Numbered from the stretch's first letter, positions 10,184 through 20,539 are shown. The stretch: DNA of 64,000 nucleotides from Luteimonas abyssi (GCF_001482195.1 NZ_KQ759763.1:1213321-1277320), one strand, 5' to 3'. Notes: generated by a model from the sequence alone, not told the origin. Translations and numbers: made by a program.

Positions 10184-10747
10184 TCAGACCGCCATCAGCT
10201 CCTGTTCCTTGCCCTTGACCACGTCGTCGACGTCGCGGATCGCCTGGTCGGTGATCTTCTGGATCTCGTCCTCGCCGCGGCGCACTTCGTCCTCGCTGAC
10301 CTGATTGTCCTTGTCCTTGAGCAGGTCCTTGAGCTGTTGGTTGGCATCGCGGCGGATGTTGCGGATCGCGACCTTGGCGTCCTCGCCTTCGCCGTGCACG
10401 ACCTTCGACAGCTCGCGACGGCGCTCTTCGGTCAGTGCCGGCAGGTTCAGGCGGATCGTCGTACCGGCGGTATTCGGCGTGAGGCCGAGGTCGGAGGCCA
10501 GGATCGCCTTTTCGATCGCGCCGACGATCTGCTTCTCCCACGGAGTGATCGTGAGCGAGCGGGCATCGCTGACCGCGATGCTGGCCACCTGGCCCAGCGG
10601 CATGTCGGAGCCGTGGTAGTTCACCTTGATGCTCTCGACCAGGGCGGTCGAGGCGCGGCCCGTGCGGATCTTGACCAAGGCGTGACGGAGCGCCTCGACG
10701 CTCTTGGCCATACGGGTCTGAGCGTCTTTCTTGATTTCGTTGAGCAT
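10184..10747 (-). CDS. frr: Ribosome recycling factor
   Basis: Frr, with EF-G, splits post-termination ribosomes. The 187-residue product has the family length, opening MLNEIKKDAQTRMAKSVEAL, with the conserved KIRTGRAS and RRELSKVVHGEGEDAKVAIRNIRRD segments. It follows pyrH by about 100 bases and precedes uppS, the standard order (rpsB-tsf-pyrH-frr-uppS). Confidence 0.98.
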   Translation of the reverse strand: MLNEIKKDAQTRMAKSVEALRHALVKIRTGRASTALVESIKVNYHGSDMPLGQVASIAVSDARSLTITPWEKQIVGAIEKAILASDLGLTPNTAGTTIRLNLPALTEERRRELSKVVHGEGEDAKVAIRNIRRDANQQLKDLLKDKDNQVSEDEVRRGEDEIQKITDQAIRDVDDVVKGKEQELMAV

Positions 10748-10849
10748 CGCCGGCTCCAGGAGTGACTCGGATAACCGCCGGATTATAGCCGGGGAAGCCG
10801 TCGCCGGCCCTCCCTCACAGGTGTCGGCGACGCGATGTCGGTGCCGGGA

Positions 10850-11572
10850 TCAGTTCCGGCCCGACACCAGGGTGCCGATCGGCTCGCCGTTCAGCACCCG
10901 AAGCAGCACGCCGGGCTGCCCCATGTCGAAGACCCGCAGCGGCAGGTCGCTGTCGCGCGCGAGCGCGAACGCCGCGGTGTCCATCACTTCCAGTCCGCGG
11001 GTGATGACCTCGTCGTAGTTCAGGCTCTCGAAGCGGACCGCGTCGGTGTGCCTCTTCGGGTCCTTGTCGTAGACGCCGTCGACCTTGGTGGCCTTGAGCA
11101 GCAGGTCGGCGCCGATCTCGATCGCGCGCAGCGCGGCGCCGGAGTCGGTGGTGAAGAACGGGCTGCCGACGCCCGCCGCGAAGATCACCAGGCGCCCTTT
11201 CTCGAGATGGCGGATCGCGCGGCGCCGGATGTAGTCCTCGCACACGTCGTTGATCTTGATCGCGCTCATCACCCGTGCCTTGGCGCCGAGCTTTTCGAGC
11301 GCATCCTGCATGGCCAGGGCGTTGATCACCGTCGCCAGCATGCCCATCTGGTCGCCGGTGACGCGGTCCATGCCGCTGGCGGCGAGCCCGGCGCCGCGGA
11401 AGATGTTGCCGCCGCCGATCACCAGGGCGACTTGGGCACCGGCCTGCTGGGCCTCGATCACCTCGCGCGCGAGCCGGGTGATGACCTTCGGATCGATGCC
11501 GTAATCCTCGTCGCCCATCAGGGCCTCGCCGGAAAGTTTGAGCAGGACGCGGCGATAGGCGAGGGTGGGCAT
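10850..11572 (-). CDS. pyrH: UMP kinase
   Basis: PyrH phosphorylates UMP to UDP and is the hexameric bacterial UMP kinase of the amino acid kinase fold. The 240-residue product starts [45 protein letters not shown] and the [13 protein letters not shown] block are family signatures. An open frame continues upstream of the ATG at 11572, but those residues do not match the family. It is separated from tsf here by the inserted HDOD-GGDEF gene, whereas in many relatives pyrH follows tsf directly. Confidence 0.97.
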   Translation of the reverse strand: MPTLAYRRVLLKLSGEALMGDEDYGIDPKVITRLAREVIEAQQAGAQVALVIGGGNIFRGAGLAASGMDRVTGDQMGMLATVINALAMQDALEKLGAKARVMSAIKINDVCEDYIRRRAIRHLEKGRLVIFAAGVGSPFFTTDSGAALRAIEIGADLLLKATKVDGVYDKDPKRHTDAVRFESLNYDEVITRGLEVMDTAAFALARDSDLPLRVFDMGQPGVLLRVLNGEPIGTLVSGRN

Positions 11573-11621
11573 GGGGAAGCCTCTGGCGGTGTAGGGGGAT
11601 CCCTCTGATTCTAGCTGATCG

Positions 11622-13148
11622 TCATCCTGCCGCGCCGGCCAGGGGCGGCGCGGCGTCGCTGCGCTCGGCGCGCATCGCAACCTGGTTGCGGCCTTCGCGC
11701 TTGGCGCCGTAGAGCGCTTCGTCGGCGGCCTGCAGCAGGTCCTGGGCGGTGGCGAACCGGACATCCTCGCCGTGGGTGGCGACGCCGGCGGAGAAGGTGA
11801 CGTGGATGGCGCGCCCTTCCACGAAGGTCATTGCACGACGTGAGATCTCGGCCAGAAGGCGTTCGAGGATGTGCCGGCCACGGTCGGCGCCGCAGCGGCC
11901 CAGCACGATCAGAAACTCCTCGCCGCCGTAGCGCGCGAGCAGGTCGCTGCTGCGGAGCATGGCCATCAGGGCGGCGCTGAACTCGCGCAGGACGGTGTCG
12001 CCGACCAGGTGACCGTGCTGGTCGTTGATGCGCTTGAAGTCGTCCAGGTCCACGAATGCGATGGACAGCGGCACGCCGAGCCGGTCGGCGTCGTCGAAGG
12101 CCTGCTGCAGCAGGTCGTCCAGCTGGCGTCGGTTGTACGCGCCGGTGAGGTGGTCGCGTCGGGCGAGGTCGTCGAGTTCGCGCGCACGGCTGCGCAGGCG
12201 ATCGGTCTCGCGCTGTGCCTGGGCGAGATCCTGGCGCTCGAGCAGGTGATGGATCATCGCCAGTTCGCGACTCTGCTGTTCGATGTCGCGAACCTGCTCC
12301 TCGCGCTCGACCTTCACGTCGAACAACATCGAGATTTCGGGGGCGAGGGCCGACAGACGTTCGAGCATCTCCACGAGATCGGCGGCGGTCATGTCGAGCG
12401 CGGTCGCCGCCACGCGTTCGAGCTGTTCGCTCGCGTCCTCGTCCTCGCCGTCGACCCAGACATCGGCCAGCAGGCCCGCGGCGACGACGCACCCCAGGGT
12501 GCGGTCGCGGGTGTCGACGGTCTCGCTGCTGCGGATCATGCGCTGCAGGTACGGCGAAAGCCCCCAGCGACCCGCCAGCCAGGCACCGACCTCGGTGTGA
12601 TCGCCGCCGAGATGGTCGTGTTCGAGCTGCAGGCGGACGGCGCCCTGCAATCCTGCGGGTGGCAGTTGCGCATAGCGGTCGGGCACCGCGTGCAGGAGGG
12701 CGAGGATGCCGATGTCCTGCAACAGCGCGCCCAGCATCAGCTCCTCCGGCCGGTCGAGCTGGAGACGTTCGGCGAACAGGCGTGCGGCCATCGCGGCCAG
12801 CGCGCTGCGCCGCCAGACGCGCTCCTGCAGGCCGGCCAGTGCGTGGCCGGGCCGCAGCGTGCGCGCGACCGAGAACCCCAGCGAGAGGCTGACCGCTGCA
12901 TTGAAGCCGAGCAGGCTCGTGGCCTGCGCCAGGGTGTCCACCCGGCGGCGGTGCTTGCTGGCGTACAGCGGCGAGTTGGCGATGCGCAGCATGCGCGCGC
13001 TGAGTGCGGGATCGAGCGCGATCGCGTCGGAGATCGTGTCCAGATCGCTGCCCGGATCTTCGGCCAGGGCGATGATCTTCAATGCCACGCCCGGCAGGGT
13101 CGGCAGGGTCCTGCAATGGGACAACAGCGAAACGAGGTCCGGATGCAT
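11622..13148 (-). CDS. HDOD-GGDEF fusion protein, probable diguanylate cyclase
   Basis: This 508-residue protein joins an HDOD domain (about residues 10-210, beginning [15 protein letters not shown] with [14 protein letters not shown]) to a GGDEF domain (about 340-500). A short predicted coiled-coil linker rich in Glu, Arg and Gln lies between them. The active-site loop is GGEEF, which is catalytically competent in known cyclases. The RSSD tetrad five residues before it fits the c-di-GMP inhibitory I-site. [13 protein letters not shown] opens the cyclase domain. It is likely cytosolic because no signal peptide or membrane segment is seen. HDOD domains lack the metal-binding HD pair and often act as sensory or scaffold modules. 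The signal is unknown. The gene sits between the tsf terminator and pyrH and has its own start at 13148. Confidence 0.9.
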   Translation of the reverse strand: MHPDLVSLLSHCRTLPTLPGVALKIIALAEDPGSDLDTISDAIALDPALSARMLRIANSPLYASKHRRRVDTLAQATSLLGFNAAVSLSLGFSVARTLRPGHALAGLQERVWRRSALAAMAARLFAERLQLDRPEELMLGALLQDIGILALLHAVPDRYAQLPPAGLQGAVRLQLEHDHLGGDHTEVGAWLAGRWGLSPYLQRMIRSSETVDTRDRTLGCVVAAGLLADVWVDGEDEDASEQLERVAATALDMTAADLVEMLERLSALAPEISMLFDVKVEREEQVRDIEQQSRELAMIHHLLERQDLAQAQRETDRLRSRARELDDLARRDHLTGAYNRRQLDDLLQQAFDDADRLGVPLSIAFVDLDDFKRINDQHGHLVGDTVLREFSAALMAMLRSSDLLARYGGEEFLIVLGRCGADRGRHILERLLAEISRRAMTFVEGRAIHVTFSAGVATHGEDVRFATAQDLLQAADEALYGAKREGRNQVAMRAERSDAAPPLAGAAG

Positions 13149-13239
13149 CGGGTTCTTCGAGGTCGGGTGCGTCTGCTTCCGCTATCGGCCCGGCATCCGC
13201 CTCCTGAAGACGAGAATTATGAATGCGCTCGCGCAAAAC

Positions 13240-13271
13240 GAAGAAAGCCGCGGGCGACCGCGGCTTTCTTC
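13240..13271 (-). terminator. Rho-independent terminator after tsf
   Basis: A perfect 14-bp inverted repeat with a 4-base loop lies just after the tsf stop. On the minus strand it is followed by CTTCGTTTTG. It should end the rpsB-tsf transcript and separate it from the HDOD-GGDEF gene. Confidence 0.85.
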
Positions 13272-13293
13272 CGGACTGCGACAGATGGCGGAA

Positions 13294-14175
13294 TCAGGCC
13301 AGGCCGGCCTGCTTCATCACCTCGGCAGCATAATCCTCGACCACCTTCTCGATGCCTTCGCCCACGGCCAGGCGCTGGCTGCTGACGACATCGGCGCCGG
13401 CGGCCTTGAGCACCTGCTCGACGGTCTGGTTGGTGTCGAGCACGTACGGCTGGCCGTACAGCGTGACCTCGTTGACGATCTTGGCGAGCTTGCCGCCGAT
13501 GATCTTCTCGAGGATGTCGGCCGGCTTGCTCTTGTCCTTGTCGGACATCTTGGCCAGCTCGATTTCCTTTTCCTTCTCGATGAAGTCGGCCGGCACGTCG
13601 GACGCCTTGATGTGCGGCGGGTTCATCGCCGCGACGTGCATCGCCAGGCCGCGGGCGAGTTCGGCATCGCCGCCCTTGAGCTCGATCAGCACGCCGATCT
13701 TGCCGCCGTGGACGTAGGCCGCGACGTTGTGGTCGCCACCGTCGACACGGACCAGGCGACGCACCTGCAGGTTCTCGCCGACCTTGGCGATGACCGCGGC
13801 GCGGGTTTCTTCCACGGTGTCGCCGCTGTCGAGCTTGACCGTCTTCAGCGCTTCGGTGTCGGCGGCGCCGGAGGCGAGGGCGGCCTGGGCGACGGTGTCG
13901 GTGAAGCTGACGAAGTTGTCGTCCTTGGCGACGAAGTCGGTCTCGGAGTTGATCTCGACCAGCACGGCGCGGGCGCCGTCCTGGGCCACGGCGATGCGGC
14001 CTTCGGCGGCCACGCGGCCGGCCTTCTTGTCGGCCTTGGCCAGGCCGGACTTGCGCAGGGCTTCGGCAGCGGCGTCGATGTCGCCGTTGCTTTCGGTCAG
14101 CGCCTTCTTGCACTCCATCATGCCGGCGCCAGTGCGCTCGCGCAGTTCCTTGACCAGGCTAGCGGTGATTTCCAT
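13294..14175 (-). CDS. tsf: Elongation factor Ts
   Basis: EF-Ts is the guanine nucleotide exchange factor of EF-Tu. The 293-residue product starts [20 protein letters not shown] and shows the family signature [13 protein letters not shown], then [16 protein letters not shown] and the C-terminal YGQPYVLD block. The start ATG is at 14175. It follows rpsB by about 130 bases and ends at a strong hairpin terminator, so the two genes form a compact ribosomal operon. Confidence 0.98.
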   Translation of the reverse strand: MEITASLVKELRERTGAGMMECKKALTESNGDIDAAAEALRKSGLAKADKKAGRVAAEGRIAVAQDGARAVLVEINSETDFVAKDDNFVSFTDTVAQAALASGAADTEALKTVKLDSGDTVEETRAAVIAKVGENLQVRRLVRVDGGDHNVAAYVHGGKIGVLIELKGGDAELARGLAMHVAAMNPPHIKASDVPADFIEKEKEIELAKMSDKDKSKPADILEKIIGGKLAKIVNEVTLYGQPYVLDTNQTVEQVLKAAGADVVSSQRLAVGEGIEKVVEDYAAEVMKQAGLA

Positions 14176-14306
14176 CGGGGTACCTCGGAAAAATAGCGGA
14201 AAGGGGTCGCGGGCGGCAGAAGCGCCCGGAGGCGCCGCCGGCCAGGAGGCCGGGGCGCGGACGTACGCGGTATCGCCGGGCCGGAGCGCGGCGATACCTG
14301 CCGGGA

Positions 14307-15101
<795 letters not shown>

Positions 15102-15341
15102 TGCGGATGACTCCAGTGGTGGAACCTGCCGCCCTCGGTCCGTCGGGACCGGGCAAGGGACGGGCGCGCGGCGGACCGCGCACGGGGTTCCGGGGTTGGG
15201 CCTCCCTGTCGCCTCCGTGGCCGAACGCAGCAGCCGGGCGTGTGATCGCTCGGCCATGCGCACCCCGGCACGGGGGATTGCGACAGGTGTGGATTTGCCG
15301 GTGACGTCCGGCATGGACGGCCCGTCCAGGAGGACGGACAG
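15102..15341 (-). promoter_or_regulatory. rpsB: Long 5' leader of rpsB, possible autoregulatory region
   Basis: Between the predicted start of transcription near 15341 and the rpsB ATG lie about 240 GC-rich bases with several possible hairpins and no convincing gene. In E. coli, S2 represses its own operon through the rpsB leader. The length and position fit such a role, but no conserved motif was matched here, so this is inference. Confidence 0.35.
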
Positions 15342-15347
15342 CCGCCG

Positions 15348-15377
15348 ATCATACGCGCCGAGCCGGGGCCGGGGCAA
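15348..15377 (-). promoter_or_regulatory. Sigma-70-type promoter of rpsB-tsf
   Basis: On the minus strand a TTGCCC -35 element (15377-15372) is followed after 18 bases by a TATGAT -10 element (15353-15348). Both are close to consensus and point toward rpsB. The -35 box lies just downstream of the end of the last fimbrial-operon gene. Confidence 0.65.
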
Positions 15378-15392
15378 GTTGCGTGAGCGGGC

Positions 15393-15707
15393 TCAGAACT
15401 CGATCAGCAGGATGTCCGGCGCCCGCGTGGCGTCCGAGGCAGGCGGCGGCGCGGGCAGGGCCGCTTCCCGGGGCTGGCGTTCAAGGCGTGCGCCGCAGGT
15501 CGGTGCGACCTTCGGGCCGATGGATGCCGCGGTCGTGGCGGCAGTGGCCGCAGCCGTTTCGTGTCCGCGGCAGGCCGGCAGGATGGTCAGGCCGATGCCC
15601 AGGCTGCTGCGCTGACTGGAGGCCGGGAGGGCTGGCGGAGCGAGGGCGGCGCCCAGGAACAACAGGGCGAGCGTCATGCAGCAGGTCGGTGACGGTGGCG
15701 GTCGCAT
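15393..15707 (-). CDS. Small exported protein at the end of the fimbrial operon
   Basis: This 104-residue open frame follows the tip-like subunit gene in the same direction. It has a hydrophobic segment (about residues 10-30) that reads as a signal peptide ending near LPA, then SSLGIGLTILPAC. That stretch resembles the first beta strand and first cysteine of spore-coat-U-type pilins. A second cysteine comes about 24 residues later, then a Pro/Ala-rich tail ending ILLIEF. It could be a minor or degenerate pilus subunit. No family was recognised with confidence, and it could also be non-coding. Confidence 0.45.
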   Translation of the reverse strand: MRPPPSPTCCMTLALLFLGAALAPPALPASSQRSSLGIGLTILPACRGHETAAATAATTAASIGPKVAPTCGARLERQPREAALPAPPPASDATRAPDILLIEF

Positions 15708-15788
15708 GCCCCGTTAGCGGCCGTCGAGGAGCCGGCTTGAACGATGGCGCCGGCTGGCGCCGGGTTCGCCGCGCCCGGCAGGGCCGAC

Positions 15789-16832
15789 TCAGTAGGTGAT
15801 CGTGACCAGCACCGTATCGGTGTAATTGCCTGCAGGCGTCACCTGGGAGGCGGGGACGCGTCCGTGGACGGTCAGCGACTGGCTGGCGCCGGTTCCTGTC
15901 CCGGTGACCGCGCCGGTGGCGGCCGTCGCCCCCCAGCGCTGGGTGCGGTTGGCGTCGCTGTAGAGCTCGTAGGTGACGTAGTTCGACGACGTTCCCTGGC
16001 GCATGCGTCGCGTGGTGCCGACCGGGTTGTTGCCGTTGTTCAAGCCCACGGTCCACGGAGTGCGGCCGGTGCAGGTGAAGGTCAATGTGGACGTCCGGTC
16101 GACATTGGACGACACCCGTCCGGGCACGGTCCCGAACGCCATCGGCGTGGCGCTGGCGATCGTGCAGCGGTTGGGCACCGGTGCGGTGGCGGTGAAAGGA
16201 AAGGTGATGCTGCCCCCACCGGTGCCCCCGGTGGTGCAGGATGCGGGAAAGGGCGGAGCACCGACGACCGGTTCGTTGTAGCGGTAGTCCAGCCGGGTGT
16301 TGGTCCCGGTGAAGGCGTTGCTGTAGTTGCCTGCAGCCAGGCCGGCCTGGGCGGGGACGCGTCCGTACATCGGAATGTTCAGGGTGTTGCCGCCGCCGAT
16401 CACCAGCACGGTGTACTCGAATGTGGTCTCCAGGGGCGTGGGCGCAGCGGCGGCGGCGGTGTTGCCCCACACCAGCGTCCGTGCCGGGTCGCGGAAGATC
16501 TGGAACTGCAGCGCGTCGTTGCTGGGGTTGAGCATGCGCCTGGGCACGTATTGGCCGCCGCCGGACACGCCGGGTCCGATGTTCAGGCACATCCTGAGGC
16601 GGATCACCGACAGCAGCGAGACGGCGGTGGTGGAGCAGGTGATGGAGACCGTGCCGTTGGCGTCGACCGGCGCAGTGCCGGCCACACTGCCGAAAGCGAG
16701 CGGGGTGGCCGACGCCGTGCAGGTCGTCAACGCCGCGGCCGGTGTCGCCCACGCCGCCAGCGCGATGCCGGCGAGGATGGGTGCCAACGCGCCGAGGCGG
16801 CGATAGGCGCGGTGGCGGGCGCGGCCGCTCAT
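15789..16832 (-). CDS. Two-domain spore coat U-type subunit (CsuE-like tip adhesin candidate)
   Basis: The 347-residue product has a signal peptide ending near AAALTTC and two tandem spore-coat-U (SCPU) domains. Each ends in a segment like GRVPA(Q/S)..., GNYS/T..., and the second ends in DTVLVTITY, the donor-strand-like C-terminus typical of these pilins. In Acinetobacter Csu pili the two-domain CsuE is the tip adhesin and is the last gene, after chaperone and usher. This gene has the same architecture and position. It overlaps the usher stop by four bases (ATGA). Confidence 0.82.
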   Translation of the reverse strand: MSGRARHRAYRRLGALAPILAGIALAAWATPAAALTTCTASATPLAFGSVAGTAPVDANGTVSITCSTTAVSLLSVIRLRMCLNIGPGVSGGGQYVPRRMLNPSNDALQFQIFRDPARTLVWGNTAAAAAPTPLETTFEYTVLVIGGGNTLNIPMYGRVPAQAGLAAGNYSNAFTGTNTRLDYRYNEPVVGAPPFPASCTTGGTGGGSITFPFTATAPVPNRCTIASATPMAFGTVPGRVSSNVDRTSTLTFTCTGRTPWTVGLNNGNNPVGTTRRMRQGTSSNYVTYELYSDANRTQRWGATAATGAVTGTGTGASQSLTVHGRVPASQVTPAGNYTDTVLVTITY

Positions 16833-19219
16833 CTGCGCGCCTCGTGTTCGCAGCGCAACGGCCCCAGGCGCTGCAGTGGATCGTGTTCGGGCAGTGCCGG
16901 CAGGAGGGTCGTGCAGACATCGCCATCGGGCAGCCGGATCCGGAGCAGGCTGCCCGCAGCGGGGCTTTCGAGGTAGGCCTGGCCGCCGTGGCCGACGATG
17001 CCCGGCGTGGTGCCGGCACCGTGTTCGATCCGGCTGCCGGGCGGCAGCGGCACGTCGTCGGTGTCGTGCAGGAGCAGGCGGACGCCGCGGACCCGGCGGA
17101 CTTCGAAGCCGACGCGCACCCCGGCGCGGTCGGCCGGCGTCACGACCCGGGCGGCGTCGGTCACCCGGATGTCGGCGGGCAGATCCATCGGATCGATCGA
17201 CAGCCGGTTGCGCTGCCAGGCGTTGAGTGGGGTGACCAGGAGCAGGCCGCGCGCATCGGCGAGGCCGATCAGTCGGTTCTCGAGCGCGACCGGGATGCCG
17301 GGGATGCCGTCGGTGGACACCACGGCGAACGCGTCGACGATTTCGCGCGCGGCGAACCAGCCGCCGCCCATGCGCACGAGGCTCCCGGCAGCCTGCGCGT
17401 AGGCGAAGCGGCTGTCGCCGAATCGCGAGACGCCGGCGCCCACGCGCCCGCGCGGCCCCAGCCACGCACCCTCGGCGAGCCCCCCGGAGGCATCGCCGCT
17501 GCGGGCCTGGACGCGCCAGCCCACGCCGCCGTCGCCCGGCACCGGTTGCGCCACGTCCACGACAGCGCTGTCGAGGTCGCCGTCGCGTTGCCAGGACAAT
17601 GCCGCCTGACGTTCGCGCTGGCGGCCGAGCGGAATCATCAGGCCGGCATATGCGCTGCGGTCGGCACGGGTGTCCAGGTTCTGGTTGATCGCGGCATTCG
17701 CATACCACCCGCTGCCGAACGCGTGACTCCAGTACAGGCCGGCGTAACGGCCGCGTTCGATCCTGGCGAAGGGTGCATCGTCCTCGCGGTGCGGCAGGAC
17801 CTGGTCGAGGCGGACGTAGGTCAGGCCGAAGTTGCCGGCACCGGTGCTGACGCCGGCGGTGGCGCGATCGCTGCGGGGCGGCGGTGGCGGTCCGTACAGC
17901 GCGGCGATGTCGCGATAGTCGTCGTGGGTGCGGCGGGTGTCGGCGGCCAGCTGGTAGCGATCGTTGTTCCAGGACCAGCCTAGGGTGCTCTGGCCGCCCT
18001 GCCGATGACGGTCGCGGCTGCGGGCATGGGCCGTGTTGACGACGCCCGCCATGCCGAGCAGGTAGGCGCCCCCGACGCCCACGCTCGTCAGCCCGTCGCC
18101 GCCTTCGGCATGCGCCTCCACCGTCAGGCGCGGGGTCGCCCCGTAGCGCCAAGTGCCGCTGCCCACCAGGGCATCGGCGTATTCGAACGAACGCAGACCG
18201 TACTGTTCGCGTACCCAGCCCAGCGCGAGCGACCAGTCGCTGAGGCCAGGCGCGAGCAGGCGCTGTGTGGCGTAGAAGGGAAAATCGAGCGTGTTGACCC
18301 GTCCATATGCATCGGTGATCACCACCTGCGCATTGCCGGCGCCGGTCACGCCGGGCACCGGCGCCAGACGGAATGGCCCGGTGGGCGTGCTGCCGCTGTA
18401 CTGGCGCAGCCCGTTGACGTACAGCTCGACCTCCGACGGTACTGCGGCCTCGCCGAGGAACTCCGGCAGGGGCACGGTCACCCGGTACGGCTGCAGGGCG
18501 AAGTTGCGCCCGACCTGCACGCCGCCGATGCGGACCGGCCGGGTCCAGTCGAGAAACCCGGTGAACGCGTCGCCGGCGATCACCGAGACCGCCGCGCCGG
18601 GAAACGACCACTGCAGCCGGGTGTCGAGGCGGGTGCTGTCGTGCTGCCGGCGCCCGCCCTCGCGCTGGAACGTCCGGGTGATGCCCGTGGTCGATGCGAC
18701 CGCCCGACCGAGGCCGAAGGCGCGCAGTTCGCCGAAGCCGGTGAGGTTCCAGCCGCCGTCGCCATCGCTGCCGTACAGGTCGTAGTTGAGCAGTACCCCG
18801 GGCGCGTGGTCGGTGACCACGGCGATCTCGTTGGCGGGCAGGCCGAGGTCGGTCGAAGAGAGGGCGAGGATGTCGAGCGGTGCGTCGATCCGTACCGACT
18901 GCCGCGACGGGTCGTAGCGCACACGCACGCCAGGAAGGGCGTCGAGGGGTACCGGCGCGTCGCCATCGCGTCCGTCCAACTGGAAGCCCAGGCCGCGCAG
19001 CGTGTCGACGGTCGCATGCAGTCGGCCGTCGCGATACTCGAACGACACCGGCTCGGCGACCACGGTTTCGTTCAGGATCACTTCGAGGTAGAGATGCGTC
19101 GCGGCCAGCGACGCGGGCCCGGCCTGCGGGATCGTCTCGGCGCGAGCCAGGGACAGCGCGGCGGCCATGAGGATGGCGCTAGCGATCCGGCAGCAGGGTG
19201 CGGGCGTCCGGCTCGCCAT
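16829..19219 (-). CDS. Outer membrane fimbrial usher (archaic chaperone-usher type)
   Basis: The usher is the outer-membrane pore that orders and exports chaperone-bound pilins. The 796-residue product starts at the ATG at 19219, giving a signal peptide ending at ARA (near residue 27). This start overlaps the chaperone gene by 41 bases. A later ATG at 19168 avoids the overlap but cuts the signal peptide. The N-terminal domain (LYLEVILNETVVAEPVSFEY) is followed by a long barrel region with the usher signature for a plug domain (VELYVNGLRQYSG, GAGNAQVVITDAYGR). C-terminal carboxypeptidase-like domains include GQAYLESPAAGSLLRI. It is the CsuD-like member of the operon. Confidence 0.9.
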   Translation of the reverse strand: MASRTPAPCCRIASAILMAAALSLARAETIPQAGPASLAATHLYLEVILNETVVAEPVSFEYRDGRLHATVDTLRGLGFQLDGRDGDAPVPLDALPGVRVRYDPSRQSVRIDAPLDILALSSTDLGLPANEIAVVTDHAPGVLLNYDLYGSDGDGGWNLTGFGELRAFGLGRAVASTTGITRTFQREGGRRQHDSTRLDTRLQWSFPGAAVSVIAGDAFTGFLDWTRPVRIGGVQVGRNFALQPYRVTVPLPEFLGEAAVPSEVELYVNGLRQYSGSTPTGPFRLAPVPGVTGAGNAQVVITDAYGRVNTLDFPFYATQRLLAPGLSDWSLALGWVREQYGLRSFEYADALVGSGTWRYGATPRLTVEAHAEGGDGLTSVGVGGAYLLGMAGVVNTAHARSRDRHRQGGQSTLGWSWNNDRYQLAADTRRTHDDYRDIAALYGPPPPPRSDRATAGVSTGAGNFGLTYVRLDQVLPHREDDAPFARIERGRYAGLYWSHAFGSGWYANAAINQNLDTRADRSAYAGLMIPLGRQRERQAALSWQRDGDLDSAVVDVAQPVPGDGGVGWRVQARSGDASGGLAEGAWLGPRGRVGAGVSRFGDSRFAYAQAAGSLVRMGGGWFAAREIVDAFAVVSTDGIPGIPVALENRLIGLADARGLLLVTPLNAWQRNRLSIDPMDLPADIRVTDAARVVTPADRAGVRVGFEVRRVRGVRLLLHDTDDVPLPPGSRIEHGAGTTPGIVGHGGQAYLESPAAGSLLRIRLPDGDVCTTLLPALPEHDPLQRLGPLRCEHEARR

Positions 19220-19940
19220 TGATCCTGGCCTGGATGTCGGTGGCGTGGCCGGGCTTCGCGCCCGGCGGAAGCGGCCAGCGTCGCTGCCGGCCGGGAAGGA
19301 CGTAGCCTGCGAGCCCGGGTGCGATCTGCTGCCGGAGCGCGGGATCCACATGGACGATGTCGGCAATCTGCGCCCGTGCGGTGCCGAGGTTCTCGACCTC
19401 CAGCGCTCTGCCTTCCGCAACATCGACCAGGCGCGCATGCAGGACCGATGTAGCGGGCTGGACCGGCTCGAGAAACACCGGTATCGAGTAGCGGAAGACG
19501 AAGTTCAGCCCCATATCGTCGGCAACGGGCCGGGTCGGGTCCGGCAGTTCATCGACGATGACCCGGTAGCTGCCCTCGATGGCGTCGGGCGCGTCGATAC
19601 GGCGAACCACCCGGACCAGTTGCTCGGCCCCCGGCGCGATCTCGATCATCGGCGGGCTGACGGCGAGGTCTTCCGTTTCCGTCAGACGGTCCTCGCCGGC
19701 GTCCTGTGTCCACGCGAACACCCTGACCTGGGCGATCAACGGGCGCTCGCCGCTGTTGCGCAGCATGAGGCCGTCGGCCGCACGCTGCGGGGCGATGGTC
19801 ACGAGTGTCGGCGCGACCTGCAGGTCGGCTGCGAAGAGTGGCATCGTCGGCCACGCGGCTGCCAGGGCCAAACACGCCGAGCGTAGGTACGTACGGGCGA
19901 CGTCACGGACGCCGCCTCCGGGGCGGAGAGGAGAACCCAT
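19179..19940 (-). CDS. Periplasmic fimbrial chaperone
   Basis: This 253-residue PapD-fold chaperone stabilises pilins in the periplasm and hands them to the usher. A signal peptide ends near LFAADLQV. The mature part begins VAPTLVTIAPQRAADGLMLRNSGERPLIAQVRVFAW, typical of the first immunoglobulin-like domain. Further on come the G1-strand-like segment (LNFVFRYSIPVFLEP) and a second domain. It corresponds to CsuC in archaic systems. The start is taken as the ATG at 19940, 14 bases after the pilin stop; a shorter form starting at an internal GTG near the hydrophobic segment is possible. Confidence 0.88.
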   Translation of the reverse strand: MGSPLRPGGGVRDVARTYLRSACLALAAAWPTMPLFAADLQVAPTLVTIAPQRAADGLMLRNSGERPLIAQVRVFAWTQDAGEDRLTETEDLAVSPPMIEIAPGAEQLVRVVRRIDAPDAIEGSYRVIVDELPDPTRPVADDMGLNFVFRYSIPVFLEPVQPATSVLHARLVDVAEGRALEVENLGTARAQIADIVHVDPALRQQIAPGLAGYVLPGRQRRWPLPPGAKPGHATDIQARINGEPDARTLLPDR

Positions 19941-19954
19941 GCGATGGGCGCCCC

Positions 19955-20464
19955 TCAGTACGTGATCGTCGCGGTGACGGTGTCCGTGTAGGTCGCGGCG
20001 GGGAAGTTGGCACTGGGCACGCGGCCGTAGACCGGAACGGTCTGCACCGCGCCGGAGCCGGTGCCGGCGACGGTATCGGTGCCGGGCGTCTCGCCCCAGA
20101 CGGTGCTGCGTGCAGGGTCCTGATACAACTGATACGGCACGAGCGTGCCGTCGGGACTGGCCATGGCGCGCGCGGCGATACCGCCGCCACCGGCGTTCAG
20201 ACCGGGGCTCAGCGCAATGGCGTAGCCCGTGCCGGGCGTGCAGTTGACATTCAACTGGCCGGCGGCATCGATGTTGGTGGCACTCGAGGGTTGGCTGCCG
20301 AAGGCGACGTCGGTCGCGGCAGGGGCGTCGATGGTGCAGGCCGCGGTGATGGTGAGCGTGACGTCGAACGTCGTGGATGCCGACTGGCCGAACGCCAGCG
20401 GCGTGGCGGCGGCGAGCAGGCTGCCTGCGAGAAAACGGGGAAAACGGCGACGAGATGTCTGCAC
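19955..20464 (-). CDS. Spore coat U domain pilin (CsuA/B-like major subunit)
   Basis: The 169-residue product has an N-terminal signal peptide ending near FGQSA and one SCPU domain with TTFDVTLTITAACTI (strand A and first Cys) and the C-terminal segment YTDTVTATITY. This fits a major pilin of archaic chaperone-usher pili. The GTG at 20464 is chosen because AAAGGA lies eight bases upstream. An ATG at 20506 would add 14 residues without a comparable ribosome binding site. It is the first gene of the operon. Confidence 0.85.
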   Translation of the reverse strand: MQTSRRRFPRFLAGSLLAAATPLAFGQSASTTFDVTLTITAACTIDAPAATDVAFGSQPSSATNIDAAGQLNVNCTPGTGYAIALSPGLNAGGGGIAARAMASPDGTLVPYQLYQDPARSTVWGETPGTDTVAGTGSGAVQTVPVYGRVPSANFPAATYTDTVTATITY

Positions 20465-20539
20465 GGCGATATCCTTTCGTTGTGCGGTCGAATGGAGCTG
20501 GGTCATCCCGGAGCGCGCCGAGCTCGTGCGTCCAGCGCG

